DNA of 64,000 bases from Pseudomonadota bacterium (GCA_018241505.1 JAFEDS010000010.1:372001-436000), one strand, 5' to 3'. Counted from the stretch's first letter, positions 52,522-61,673 are shown. Numbers and translations: made by a program. The notes: generated by a model from the letters alone, not told the origin.

Positions 52522-54006
52522 TCAAGGGGCTGCGGGACGCCAATCCTTCAAGCGCACCTGGGGAAGCACCACTTCCCGGGAAAAGTGGTCTTCCGGCTCG
52601 TAAGCGCGCACAACCACTTCGGCGCCCGCGCGCCACTCGTCCGCCGGCAGCATCACTTCCATGTGATCCATGGGATCAGTCGAAAAGCGCAGCGGCACGG
52701 GCTCGTAATTCAACTCGCATTCAAAGTGCTCCGGGTCGTGCCCCACCGCCATGGACACACAGAATGGCAACGCGCCGATCTCGCGACAGCCAATTTCAAC
52801 TCGCGAACCTTTATCGATCGTTCGCGCGGCACACCAGCCAAACCCCGGCACCCGCAGCGCCGGCTCCAATGGCGCAGACGACACGATCGTCCCCCGCAGC
52901 AAAGTGGCGAAATACTCCAGCTCCAACCGAAGCGGCTGTTCAGCCTCGCGCGCGTAGACGTTCGCCGGAATATCCACCCAATGTTGGACCGACCCGTCAC
53001 CCCCGGGTGGCAAATCAAACACATGGCCGATACCGCGATAAGCCACGGTGCCATCGCCACGAACGAGGCGAATCGTGGTGCGGTCTGCATGCAGCAGCGC
53101 TCCGGCCGGGACGCCCGAGAAGCGCAACGGCAGGGCGATGCGCACTGAATTTCGTCCCGGCGGACCGATACTTTTGGCGGCCAGGATCTGCCGATCCTGA
53201 AATGCGGCCCCTGGCTGGACGGCCACGGATATCGAGCGGCTCACCTGCGGCTTGCCGGACCAAGCGCGCTGCAGCGCAAACGCCGGGCCCCAGGGCAGCG
53301 CCGGAATCAACATAAACAACACCAGCCCGGCCGCAAACACGGCCCGCGTCTGCTGGGTGGCTTCGCGCGAGCGGTGCAAATACTGCCAGCACAAAACAGC
53401 AACCGTCACCAACAGGAGCTCGGCATGGCTCACGGCCCGCCAGATCCATTTCAATCCCGTCGCGCCGGTCGACGCTGAAACAACAGACCCGACCAGCACC
53501 AGGATCAGCAATGCCACCAGGCCCAGAATAATAGCCTCCACCACAGTTCGGGTCATGGCCGCGGCCGCCAGCACCGGCAGGCTGTAGAAGAGCGCTATCT
53601 CAAAGTTGCTGACCACCGTGGCGTGCAGGACCGGTCCCGGCGCAAAGCCCTCGGACAGTCCCTGCAGGATATCCATCAACACGATGGGTCCATGCACCAA
53701 CAACACAACAGTGAGAAGCTTACCGATGAGCAAATCGCGCCGCGCGACCGGCCGGCTCAACCAATCCTGATTGACACTGGGAATCGCCTCCTGCTGAACC
53801 GTCAACACAATCAGCAACGTCATGGTGACTGCCAGCGCGAGGGTCAGCAGCGCGGCCACCACGGACTTCGATTCGGACATCGGAAACGGTTCCGAGTGAT
53901 GAATTACCGCCATTACCACCACCTGAAGCAGCGCCGTCGCCACTGCCAGCGGCCACATCAGCCGCCAGTCTTTCCTGAAGATGTGCCACGCGAGACCGCG
54001 ACTCAT
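52522..54006 (-). CDS. ABC transporter permease with large soluble C-terminal domain
   Basis: This 494-residue protein has six or more TM helices in the first 260 residues (MWPLAVATALLQVVVMAVI onward), then about 230 residues of hydrophilic, beta-rich sequence without TM segments. The N-terminal part resembles ABC-2-type permeases controlled by YtrA-like regulators. Its ATG overlaps the ATPase stop. The soluble domain would lie outside the cytoplasm and might bind a substrate or peptide antibiotic; this is inference. Confidence 0.82.
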   Translation of the reverse strand: MSRGLAWHIFRKDWRLMWPLAVATALLQVVVMAVIHHSEPFPMSESKSVVAALLTLALAVTMTLLIVLTVQQEAIPSVNQDWLSRPVARRDLLIGKLLTVVLLVHGPIVLMDILQGLSEGFAPGPVLHATVVSNFEIALFYSLPVLAAAAMTRTVVEAIILGLVALLILVLVGSVVSASTGATGLKWIWRAVSHAELLLVTVAVLCWQYLHRSREATQQTRAVFAAGLVLFMLIPALPWGPAFALQRAWSGKPQVSRSISVAVQPGAAFQDRQILAAKSIGPPGRNSVRIALPLRFSGVPAGALLHADRTTIRLVRGDGTVAYRGIGHVFDLPPGGDGSVQHWVDIPANVYAREAEQPLRLELEYFATLLRGTIVSSAPLEPALRVPGFGWCAARTIDKGSRVEIGCREIGALPFCVSMAVGHDPEHFECELNYEPVPLRFSTDPMDHMEVMLPADEWRAGAEVVVRAYEPEDHFSREVVLPQVRLKDWRPAAP

Positions 54007-54914
54007 AGCACAGCTCCGGCGCGAGCCGCCCGGGCCAGCGTTTTGAAGACGGTGTTCAGTGGTAGCGTCTGTGTATCGATCTGCCGCACGGGCCCGAGCA
54101 GCAGTCGCAGGCGCTCCTCCAGATTGTCTTCACTGAAGTGACTATCCACAAACGTGAGCACATTGCCGAATGCGCGCGCCTGCAGCCACTCCTTGGGCAT
54201 ACGTTCCGGCACCACCGCCGGTCTCTCCAGGGTAACGCGGACCTCCCGCAAGCGGCCGCTCAACTCATCGAGAGGCTCCTCCAGCAACATCTTGCCCGCG
54301 TGCAGAAAGCCGATGTGAGTGGCCACACTTTCGATCTCGTCCAATTCCTGCGAAGCAATGAACAGTGTCAGCTCGCCCATCAGGGGCAACAGGCCTTCCA
54401 TGAGCTCCTCGCGGACCAGCGGATCCAACCCACTGAAAGGCTCATCGAGAATCAACAGCTTCGGCCGGTAAGGCAGCGCACACGTGAGACCGAGAGCGAG
54501 CCGCATGCCATGGGATAGCTGGCTGATTCGGCGCTCGGGGGGCAGTTGCATGCGCGAACGGATCGAGCTTTCCAACTCTCGATCCCAGCTCGGGTAGAAC
54601 GGCCGCAGGTACTCAATGTACTCACTCACGGTCAGCCTACCCGGCAACACCTGACTCTCCGATACGTAGCCAATCTGCGCCAGGATCTGCGGCGACAACT
54701 GCTGGGAGTCGACCCCCAATACCGTAGCCGTTCCCCGCGTCGGGCCGATCAGATTCATCAACACCTTGATAGTGGTCGTCTTGCCTGCCCCGTTCGCACC
54801 GATCAGCGCATACGCACTGCCCTGCGGCACAGCGAGATTCAGACCGCGCAGAGCTTCGTGGCGGCCGAACTGACGCCACACGTTCTCGGCCCGCAGAAGG
54901 GTGTCACTAGTCAT
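54003..54914 (-). CDS. ABC transporter ATP-binding protein
   Basis: ABC ATPase of 303 residues: Walker A GANGAGKTTT (about 40-49), signature region LSHGMRLALGL, Walker B KLLILDEPFSGLDPL. The last 80 residues form the extra C-terminal domain common in export-type ATPases. It overlaps both neighbours by 4 bp, forming a GntR-ATPase-permease operon typical of YtrA-controlled exporters that respond to cell-envelope antibiotics. Confidence 0.94.
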   Translation of the reverse strand: MTSDTLLRAENVWRQFGRHEALRGLNLAVPQGSAYALIGANGAGKTTTIKVLMNLIGPTRGTATVLGVDSQQLSPQILAQIGYVSESQVLPGRLTVSEYIEYLRPFYPSWDRELESSIRSRMQLPPERRISQLSHGMRLALGLTCALPYRPKLLILDEPFSGLDPLVREELMEGLLPLMGELTLFIASQELDEIESVATHIGFLHAGKMLLEEPLDELSGRLREVRVTLERPAVVPERMPKEWLQARAFGNVLTFVDSHFSEDNLEERLRLLLGPVRQIDTQTLPLNTVFKTLARAARAGAVL

Positions 54915-55312
54915 TTGCGTTTGACCTCATCGCTGCGCTCCAGCGATTGCCACTGTGCCTCGATCGTCTCGAGCAGATCCTCGAGCTGGACACCCACCCG
55001 CTTGGCTTCCACCACCAACTGCTCGACTTCATCCTTCAACAACCGCTTGCGGTCACCGGCCCGGACCTCGGGCTGCTCGGCCACCACCGTGCCGATGCCG
55101 GGCCGCGCTTCGAGCCAGCGTTCCTGGATGAGGTATTGGATGACTTTGTGCGCGGTGTTCGGGTGGATCTTCAGGTCCGCCGCCAGCGCCCGCACCGAGG
55201 GAAATGCCTGACCCGGCTGGAATTCGCCGCTCACAAACGCCTTGACGGCCGCGAACACGACCTGCTCGAAAATCGACTGGCCGGGGCGAAGGCTGAAGCG
55301 CAGGAGTGTCAT
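54911..55312 (-). CDS. GntR family regulator, YtrA subfamily
   Basis: This 133-residue protein has a winged HTH (about 10-75; FPSVRALAADLKIHPNTAHKVIQYL, then GIGTVV) and a short C-terminal dimerisation helix, the length and layout of YtrA-type GntR proteins. No ribosome site precedes the ATG at 55312; instead a 23-bp inverted repeat overlaps the start codon, suggesting a leaderless or very short-leader mRNA and autorepression. First gene of the ABC operon. Confidence 0.92.
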   Translation of the reverse strand: MTLLRFSLRPGQSIFEQVVFAAVKAFVSGEFQPGQAFPSVRALAADLKIHPNTAHKVIQYLIQERWLEARPGIGTVVAEQPEVRAGDRKRLLKDEVEQLVVEAKRVGVQLEDLLETIEAQWQSLERSDEVKRK

Positions 55313-55328
55313 ACCGGTACTGTGACAC
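55306..55328. promoter_or_regulatory. Candidate GntR(YtrA) operator overlapping the regulator start codon
   Basis: GTGTCA and TGACAC arms frame a centre containing the palindrome TACCGGTA. The pattern and spacing match the repeat at 52486-52508, sharing TACTGTGACACTCA on the right. It covers the ATG at 55312, so regulator binding would directly block expression of its own operon. Confidence 0.75.
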
Positions 55329-55333
55329 TCATT

Positions 55334-55382
55334 GGGCGCGCTTCCAAGGCGCCCTGATCTGACAGCCGCGAATGCCTGTCAG
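55334..55382 (-). terminator. Two hairpins after the HAD phosphatase gene
   Basis: CTGACAG/CTGTCAG (55359-55365 and 55376-55382) overlaps the HAD gene stop codon, and GGGCGC/GCGCCC (55334-55339 and 55349-55354) follows. Together they could terminate HAD transcription before the GntR promoter. There is no strong T run. Confidence 0.4.
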
Positions 55383-56053
55383 CGGCGGCCGCCGACCTCG
55401 TCCAGATGATCCAACAGGTCGGCGGGATCCTCGTAGACCCGATAGCCACCCGCACGCTCCAGCTCATCCAGCCCGTAGCCGCCGGACAGCAGCCCTACAC
55501 CCAGCGCCTGGCAGCGCCGCGCCGCGAGCATGTCCCAGATGCTGTCGCCCACCACAATGGAGCTGGAGATGGGGACGTTCAATTTCTCCGCCGCCGCCAC
55601 GAACAGATCGGGGTCCGGTTTCGCGTACTTCACCTCATCGCGGGTAACGACAGCATTCACCTTCGGATCGACGCCGAGCGCCGCCAGGTTCTGAGCAGCC
55701 GTCTCCATGCGCCCACTGGTGGCAATCGCCCACGGGATCTGCGCTTCCGTCAGCGCATCCAACAACGCCCGTGCGCCGGGCAACGGCCGGATTTTACCGC
55801 GGAACTTCTGATATGCCTCGGCATGCAACCGCTGCAGCCGCTCGACACGGTCTGCGGTGATGTCCATCTGGGTTTCGCGCAACAGTTGGTTCATGAACAG
55901 GCCACCGCTCATGCCGATCTTGCGGTGAATGCGCCAGACGGACAGCTCGATTCCCTCGGCCGTCAAGGCTTCCTGCCACGCCAGCACGTGCTCGTAGACG
56001 CTATCGACGAGGGTGCCGTCCAGGTCGAACAGAAACGAGGGCCGAAACGTCAT
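55379..56053 (-). CDS. HAD family phosphatase (phosphoglycolate phosphatase/PGMB-like)
   Basis: HAD-superfamily hydrolase of 224 residues. Motif I DLDGTLVDS (residues 9-17), motif II in AIATSG, the Lys of KYAKPDPDLF and motif IV GDSIWDML are all present, with a helical cap (about 20-85). Cytosolic, acting on a small phosphate ester. ATG 56053 is preceded by GGGAG; a longer frame has no support. Confidence 0.9.
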   Translation of the reverse strand: MTFRPSFLFDLDGTLVDSVYEHVLAWQEALTAEGIELSVWRIHRKIGMSGGLFMNQLLRETQMDITADRVERLQRLHAEAYQKFRGKIRPLPGARALLDALTEAQIPWAIATSGRMETAAQNLAALGVDPKVNAVVTRDEVKYAKPDPDLFVAAAEKLNVPISSSIVVGDSIWDMLAARRCQALGVGLLSGGYGLDELERAGGYRVYEDPADLLDHLDEVGGRR

Positions 56054-56141
56054 GGGAATCTCCCGCCATTGCAAGCGCAGGCAATGGGCTATTCTTGTGT
56101 CCGACGCTCTGCGTCGCAATGGCTCAAAAGGATAACCTCCC

Positions 56142-56399
56142 ATGAAAGTGCTCATCGAAGTGGTCGGCTGGCTGGGCGCCGTCCTCATGCTCAGCGCCTA
56201 CGTACTGCTGACCCTGGGGCGCCTGAAATCGCAGTCACCCGTGTATCACTGGCTGAATATCGTTTCCGGGGCAGGTCTCATCTGCAACAGTGGCTACAAC
56301 GGCGCTTATCCATCCGTGATGATCAATGTTGTCTGGCTGATCATCGGTCTCTACGGCGTGTATTCACGTCCGGCCTCACAAGGTGTCGTAACGCAATGA
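56142..56399 (+). CDS. Small CBU_0592-type membrane protein
   Basis: An 85-residue protein with two or three TM helices (VGWLGAVLMLSAYVLLTLG, HWLNIVSGAGLICNS, VMINVVWLIIGLYGV). It matches the small family named after Coxiella CBU_0592; no function is known. Its TGA overlaps the GH92 start (ATGA), so the two are translated together. Confidence 0.85.
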   Translation: MKVLIEVVGWLGAVLMLSAYVLLTLGRLKSQSPVYHWLNIVSGAGLICNSGYNGAYPSVMINVVWLIIGLYGVYSRPASQGVVTQ

Positions 56400-58594
56400 A
56401 GTCAGCAGCGCTCATTTTTCTTTGTGCCGCGGCGCAGGTCACGGCTGCCGAACCCGTCGACTGGGTGAATACTTACATCGGCACCGGCGGCAGCACTCTC
56501 ATCGGACCCGACTACGGCGGCACGATGCCCCTGGTGACCACGCCGTTTGGAATGACCAACTGGACACCGCAGACACGGCAGAACCGGATCAGCGTCAGCT
56601 CGTACGCGTACGAAGATGACACCATCTCAGGCTTCATCGGGACGCATCAACCGGCTGTCTGGATGGGAGATTACGGCTATGTCACCCTCATGCCGCAGAT
56701 CGGCGGTTTCAATTCCACGGTCGAGTATCGGCGGCTGCCGTTCAAGCATGCTGATGAAGTCACTACGCCCTACTACTACTCCGTCAAATTGGGCGCGGAA
56801 CCGGCGCGCCAGATTGTTGCGGAAATGACGGCAACGGATCATTGCGCCCACCTGCGCTTTACTTTTCCTGCCAACGAAGCAGGCAGCGTGATCCTGGAGG
56901 CCACGCGAGCCGGAACGGTTGGTTACGTGAAAGTCGATTCCGCCCACCGCGAGATCGTCGGCTACAACCCCGATCGGATGGATGCGTATCTGAGCAATGT
57001 GAAGCTTCCCAACTTCAAAGGCTACTTCGTCGCCCGGTTTCGCGAGCCGTTCGCGGACCAGGGCGTCTACCGCGGTGTGCTGCCGGTCGACGGTCAGACC
57101 GAAGTAGCCGGCGACGAAGTGGGCGGATTTGCCAAATTCAAAGAGAAGGTGGTTGAGGTACAGATCGGCACCTCGTTCATCAGCATCGAACAGGCTCGCG
57201 CCAATCTCGACGCCGAGCTGCCACAGTGGCAGTTCGAGTCCACGCGCGCGGCGCTGAAAAAGAAATGGAACGACAAGCTCGGCATCGCCACTGTCGAGGG
57301 TGCCTCCGACGAACAGCGCCGCATCTTTTATTCCGGCCTGTATCACGCCCTGCTGTATCCCAAGATGTTCGCAGAAAATGGCCGTTACTACAGCGCCTTC
57401 GACGACCGGGTGCACAATGGCGACTCCTACACCGCCTTCTCCATTTGGGACACCTTCCGCGCCGAAAACAGCCTGCTGACGCTGTTTGCACCGGAGCGGA
57501 TCGACGGCATGGTCAATGCGCTGTTGCAAAACTACGCGGAAGGCGGATGGCTGCCCAAGTGGCCGAATCCCTCCTATACCAACATCATGATCGGCACGCA
57601 CGCGGACTCGCTGATTGCCGAAGCGATCCACAAAGGTTTCAAAGGATTTGATTACCACCTCGCCTGGCAGGCCGTCTACAAGGACGCCAGCACGCCACCG
57701 GATGGCGACACCACGCGGCGCTGGCTCGATAGAGAACCGGGCGTGCCCTATGAGGCCCGCGCCGGCCTGAGCTACGCGCGCAAGCTCGGCTACATTCCAG
57801 CGGACAAGGTGTCCGAATCAGCTTCCAGTACCCTGGAGGAAACCTACGATGATTACGCGGTAGCCCAAGTCGCCAAAGTGCTGGGCAAGACCAACGACTA
57901 CCGTGAGCTGCTGCGGCGGTCGGGCAACTACAGGAATCTCTTCAATTCCACTCGCGGTTTCATGCAGGCGCGCAACTCCGATGGTAGTTGGGCCAACCCC
58001 GCCGACGGCTGGACCGAGGGCGATGAGTGGGTCTACCTGTTCGCCCCCCTCCACGACATCCCGGGCGTCATGAAGCTGCTCGGAGGGCCTGCGGCGTTCA
58101 ATGCAAAGCTGGACGCTCATTTCTCGGGCAACCACAACCATCACGACAACGAGCCGAGCCACCACTACGGCTACCTGTACGACTATGGCGGTCAGCCCTG
58201 GAAGACTCAGGAGCGGGTGCGGCAAATCGCGCACGATGCCTACTCCAACACGCCGACCGGAATTCTGGGCAACGAGGACTGCGGCCAGATGTCAGCCTGG
58301 TACGTCTTCACGGCCATGGGGTTTTATCCGGTCAATCCCGCCTCGGCGCAATACATGATCGGCAGCCCGCTGTTCACCCGGACGAGCTTGCACCTGCCCA
58401 ATGGCAAGCAGTTCGAGATCTCGGCCATCAACAACTCGGCCGAGCATCCCTACATCCAGTCCGCGCGCCTCAATGGCCGGCCGCTCGTGCAACCGTTCGT
58501 TACGTACCAACAGATTGAGTCGGGTGGCAAGCTCGAGTTCGTTATGGGACCTCGGCCGTCCCGCTGGGCATCGGACTGGGTACCGCGGGACTGA
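56396..58594 (+). CDS. GH92 family alpha-mannosidase
   Basis: Exported glycoside hydrolase of 732 residues with signal peptide (1-18, ending QVTAAE). GH92 marks: VDWVNTYIGTGG at the mature N-terminus, YSGLYHALLYPKMF, NEPSHHYGYLYDYGGQPWKTQ and GNEDCGQMSAWYVFTAMGFYP, the last carrying catalytic acid residues. GH92 enzymes are calcium-dependent exo-alpha-mannosidases, mostly acting on mannan or N-glycans. The true start is ATG 56396; the same frame is open for 990 bp further upstream but that is not coding. Confidence 0.93.
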   Translation: MKSAALIFLCAAAQVTAAEPVDWVNTYIGTGGSTLIGPDYGGTMPLVTTPFGMTNWTPQTRQNRISVSSYAYEDDTISGFIGTHQPAVWMGDYGYVTLMPQIGGFNSTVEYRRLPFKHADEVTTPYYYSVKLGAEPARQIVAEMTATDHCAHLRFTFPANEAGSVILEATRAGTVGYVKVDSAHREIVGYNPDRMDAYLSNVKLPNFKGYFVARFREPFADQGVYRGVLPVDGQTEVAGDEVGGFAKFKEKVVEVQIGTSFISIEQARANLDAELPQWQFESTRAALKKKWNDKLGIATVEGASDEQRRIFYSGLYHALLYPKMFAENGRYYSAFDDRVHNGDSYTAFSIWDTFRAENSLLTLFAPERIDGMVNALLQNYAEGGWLPKWPNPSYTNIMIGTHADSLIAEAIHKGFKGFDYHLAWQAVYKDASTPPDGDTTRRWLDREPGVPYEARAGLSYARKLGYIPADKVSESASSTLEETYDDYAVAQVAKVLGKTNDYRELLRRSGNYRNLFNSTRGFMQARNSDGSWANPADGWTEGDEWVYLFAPLHDIPGVMKLLGGPAAFNAKLDAHFSGNHNHHDNEPSHHYGYLYDYGGQPWKTQERVRQIAHDAYSNTPTGILGNEDCGQMSAWYVFTAMGFYPVNPASAQYMIGSPLFTRTSLHLPNGKQFEISAINNSAEHPYIQSARLNGRPLVQPFVTYQQIESGGKLEFVMGPRPSRWASDWVPRD

Positions 58595-58673
58595 GGCCTG
58601 CCGGGCACTTTCGCGGCAGCGCACGTGTGCGAGCCCGAGTATGATGGCTCGTCAGAAAGGAGGGAGATCGCCA

Positions 58674-60215
58674 GTGAGCCGTACCGACGTCCTGATTGTG
58701 GGCGCGGGACCGACCGGTCTCGTGTTGGGAAACTGGCTCGCCCGGCTGGGCATCCCGTTCCGTATCATCGACAAGGCGGCCGAGGCCGGCACGACTTCAC
58801 GCGCGCTCGCGGTGCACGCGCGGACCCTGGAGCTGTATCGCCAGCTCGATTTGACTCACGCGGTGGTGACGGACGGACACAAGGTACCGGCGGTCAATCT
58901 CTGGGTGCGGGGCAAGTCGGAAGCGCGTGTGTCGTTTGCGGATTTTGCCAACGACCTGACACCCTACCCGTTCGTTGAGATGTTTCCGCAGGACGAGCAC
59001 GAGAAACTGCTCATTCAACGCCTGAAGTCGTTTGGAATCCCTGTTGAGAGGCCCGTGGAGCTGCTCAGCTTCACTGAGGCAACCGATCGCATCATCGCCC
59101 AGTTGCACGGACCGCAAGGCGAGGAAACTGTGGAGGCCGCCTACATCGCCGGATGCGACGGTGCCCGCTCAACAGTCCGTAGGCTGACGGGCACCGGATT
59201 TCCCGGCAGCACCTACAACCAGGTTTTCTATGTTGCTGACGCCCGGGCGTCCGGACCGTCGGTGAACGGTGAGGTCAACATCGATCTCGACGAAGCAGAC
59301 TTCCTGGCCGTTTTCCCGTTGAAGGGCACGGGGCGTGTGCGACTCATCGGTACCGTGCGCGATGAGCGTGCCAGGCATCCTGAGTCCCTGACATTCGCGG
59401 ATGTCAGCGGCCGCGCGATTGAACACCTCAAAATCCAGATCGACCAGGTGCATTGGTTCTCTACTTACCGGGTGCATCACCGGGTCACGGACCACTTTCG
59501 CCACGGCCGCGCCCTGCTGCTCGGCGATGCAGCTCATATTCACAGCCCCGCCGGCGGACAGGGAATGAACACGGGGATCGGTGATGCCATCAACCTGGCG
59601 TGGAAGCTGGCAGCCGTGTTGAAGCAGGAGGCGCCCGATGAGCTGCTCGACAGCTACGAAGCCGAACGCATTGCTTTCGCCCGCAAACTGGTCAAAACCA
59701 CCGACCAGATATTCAGTGTGGCGACCGCCGACGGGAAGATTGCCGACCTGATCCGCACGCGGCTCGCTCCCCTGGTGATCCCGACTGTCACCAAGGTCGG
59801 CGTCGCCCGGGAGTGGCTGTTTCGCACCGTGTCGCAACTCATGATCAACTATCGCGACAGTGAGTTGAGTACCGGCCGGGCCGGCGAAGTCCATGGCGGC
59901 GATCGCCTCCCCTGGGTCAAGTCGGCCGACAACTTCGGGCCGCTCCGCGAACCCACCTGGCAAGTGCACGTCTATGGAACCGCCAGCGCGGAATTGATCG
60001 CATGGTGCGCCGGCCGGCAATTGCCCCTTCACGTGTTTGACTGGAGCGACGCCCACGGGGCCGTGGGCTTCGCCCGCAACGCGCTCTACCTCCTCCGCCC
60101 CGACACGTATGTAGCCCTGGCGGAAGCCTCAGGAGCCCCCGAGGCCATTGAGGTCTATTTCAAGGACCGCGGCTGGGACGGCTTCACGCAAACAACGGAC
60201 TCTTGCGCGGATTAG
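58674..60215 (+). CDS. FAD-dependent aromatic-ring monooxygenase (PheA/TfdB family)
   Basis: Flavoprotein hydroxylase of 513 residues: FAD-binding GAGPTGL near residue 10, the CDGARSTVR motif and GDAAHIHSPAGGQGMNTG in the second FAD region, then a C-terminal thioredoxin-like domain. Such enzymes hydroxylate phenols using NAD(P)H. GTG 58674 is chosen because AGGAGGG lies upstream and the FAD motif then falls at the N-terminus. The last 32 bp overlap the convergent flippase gene. It stands alone, so the substrate is unknown. Confidence 0.92.
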   Translation: MSRTDVLIVGAGPTGLVLGNWLARLGIPFRIIDKAAEAGTTSRALAVHARTLELYRQLDLTHAVVTDGHKVPAVNLWVRGKSEARVSFADFANDLTPYPFVEMFPQDEHEKLLIQRLKSFGIPVERPVELLSFTEATDRIIAQLHGPQGEETVEAAYIAGCDGARSTVRRLTGTGFPGSTYNQVFYVADARASGPSVNGEVNIDLDEADFLAVFPLKGTGRVRLIGTVRDERARHPESLTFADVSGRAIEHLKIQIDQVHWFSTYRVHHRVTDHFRHGRALLLGDAAHIHSPAGGQGMNTGIGDAINLAWKLAAVLKQEAPDELLDSYEAERIAFARKLVKTTDQIFSVATADGKIADLIRTRLAPLVIPTVTKVGVAREWLFRTVSQLMINYRDSELSTGRAGEVHGGDRLPWVKSADNFGPLREPTWQVHVYGTASAELIAWCAGRQLPLHVFDWSDAHGAVGFARNALYLLRPDTYVALAEASGAPEAIEVYFKDRGWDGFTQTTDSCAD

Positions 60216-61599
60216 GCAACAAGCCACTCAGCAGGGCGGCCAGCGGAAACAACAAACAACCGGCGATGCCGACCTGCCAGGCCCCCAGCTCCAGGGTCCT
60301 CAGACCAACCACCGCCAGCGCGGTCAGGCCCATCACAAACGCGAGGCGCACCACGTTCTTGCCGAACAGCGAGCGCGAGATCTCGTGACGCAAAGCGAAC
60401 GCGCAGGCGAGATTCACTACCGCACTGCTCAACAGGACCGCGAAGACCGCCCCCGTGGCGCCAAACTGTGGGATCAACGCGTAATTCAGCAATACAATCA
60501 GGGCAGTGCCACCGGCCAGAGCGCCGAGGTAGGTATTCTGCTTCCTGACGGCATACAGGAGACGGTACAAAACAACCTCGACACCCTTGAATACCGCCAC
60601 GATGGCAAACAGGGGAAGCAGATTGCCCGCGGGCTGGAAAGAATTCCCCAACAAACGTGTCAGCACGAGCGGCGCCAGGCAGTACAGTCCAACTGCCAGC
60701 CAGCCACTTGCAAACAAGACGCTGCGGAAGAAGTCTCTCGACAGCGGTGCGAGCTGGGCCACACCGTGAGCGGCACTGCGGCTCAAGACCGGGTAAGCCG
60801 CCGTTCCGAGCAGCACGAGCGGCATCAGGCCCACTTCGACGATCTTGATGTCCGTGGCATACCAGCCGCCGCTGGCCTTGCCCAACAGAAACACAATCAA
60901 CAGCAGATCGACGCGCATATAGAACTGACCCAACGCCTCGCAGACTGTGAATGGAGCGGCGCCGCGCACCGTATCCACCACTTCCTGCCAACGTGCGCGC
61001 AAGCCGAACGCCGCGCCGTGCAGCTTGGCGTTGCGAAACGCGAGCACCACCAGCACCAGGCCAGCAAGCGGAAAGCCCGCGAGAACGAATACCAGTGGTA
61101 TGGATTTGTACAGACACATGGCGAGCGCGAACGAGGTGCCCGCCAATCGACAACCGAGCTCTGTAAAAGCAGGAGCGACCATAGCCTGGGCCGCGAACGC
61201 AGGCACGTACAGAGTGCGTGACAGCCCCCAGCAGACCAGGAATATCGTCAACTCCAGGATGACGATGGGACTGGCTCGGGACTGCCCCCCCGTGAGCGTC
61301 ACTACACCCAGGATCAGGAGCCCGAGCGAAAGCTGAATGGTTTGTGTAACCAACAGGCTTTGCCAGCAGTCGGACTTTTCCCGCGGATTTTTCAGGCAGG
61401 CCAACTGGCGCACGCCATATTGCTCGATGCCCGACGTTGCCAGAATCGCGACGAACGCACCGAGGGCGAAGGCGTAGGAATATTCGCCTGTTCCCATGGG
61501 TCCGTAGCGCCTGGAGATGACTGTAAACAGCACCAGGCCCGACAGATCCGCGGCAGTCCTGCACACGGACAACCAGACAGTATTTTTGATAACAACCAT
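60184..61599 (-). CDS. Polysaccharide biosynthesis flippase (Wzx-like, MOP superfamily)
   Basis: Inner-membrane protein of 471 residues with about 12-14 TM helices. Its start (IKNTVWLSVCRTAADLSGLVLFTVISRRYGPMGTGEYSYAFA) is typical of Wzx flippases, which move undecaprenyl-linked oligosaccharides across the membrane. No other polysaccharide genes adjoin it; the glycosyltransferases near 11-13 kb could feed the same pathway but are 47 kb away. A perfect inverted repeat lies about 57 bp upstream. Confidence 0.88.
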   Translation of the reverse strand: MVVIKNTVWLSVCRTAADLSGLVLFTVISRRYGPMGTGEYSYAFALGAFVAILATSGIEQYGVRQLACLKNPREKSDCWQSLLVTQTIQLSLGLLILGVVTLTGGQSRASPIVILELTIFLVCWGLSRTLYVPAFAAQAMVAPAFTELGCRLAGTSFALAMCLYKSIPLVFVLAGFPLAGLVLVVLAFRNAKLHGAAFGLRARWQEVVDTVRGAAPFTVCEALGQFYMRVDLLLIVFLLGKASGGWYATDIKIVEVGLMPLVLLGTAAYPVLSRSAAHGVAQLAPLSRDFFRSVLFASGWLAVGLYCLAPLVLTRLLGNSFQPAGNLLPLFAIVAVFKGVEVVLYRLLYAVRKQNTYLGALAGGTALIVLLNYALIPQFGATGAVFAVLLSSAVVNLACAFALRHEISRSLFGKNVVRLAFVMGLTALAVVGLRTLELGAWQVGIAGCLLFPLAALLSGLLPNPRKSPLFA

Positions 61600-61655
61600 G
61601 CGCCAGTGAATGCAGCATAGGCGCGCGGCTCAGGCATGGACAGAAGCTCAGCGCG

Positions 61656-61673
61656 ATACCTGATGTCAGGTAT
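61656..61673. promoter_or_regulatory. Perfect 8-2-8 inverted repeat upstream of the flippase gene
   Basis: ATACCTGA-TG-TCAGGTAT lies in the 139-bp gap between the response regulator stop and the flippase start. The TACCTGA arms in 7-2-7 spacing have the geometry of NarL/LuxR-family sites, though the arm sequence differs from the E. coli NarL consensus. It probably controls the flippase gene. Confidence 0.55.

Noticed and set aside
55406-56395. 990-bp upstream extension of the GH92 reading frame
   Set aside because: It would run antisense through the HAD phosphatase and over the CBU_0592-type gene. A signal peptide begins exactly at ATG 56396, so the upstream part is an open shadow frame.
60184-60215. 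32-bp convergent overlap of monooxygenase and flippase genes
   Set aside because: Short tail-to-tail overlaps are ordinary in compact genomes; both C-termini look normal.
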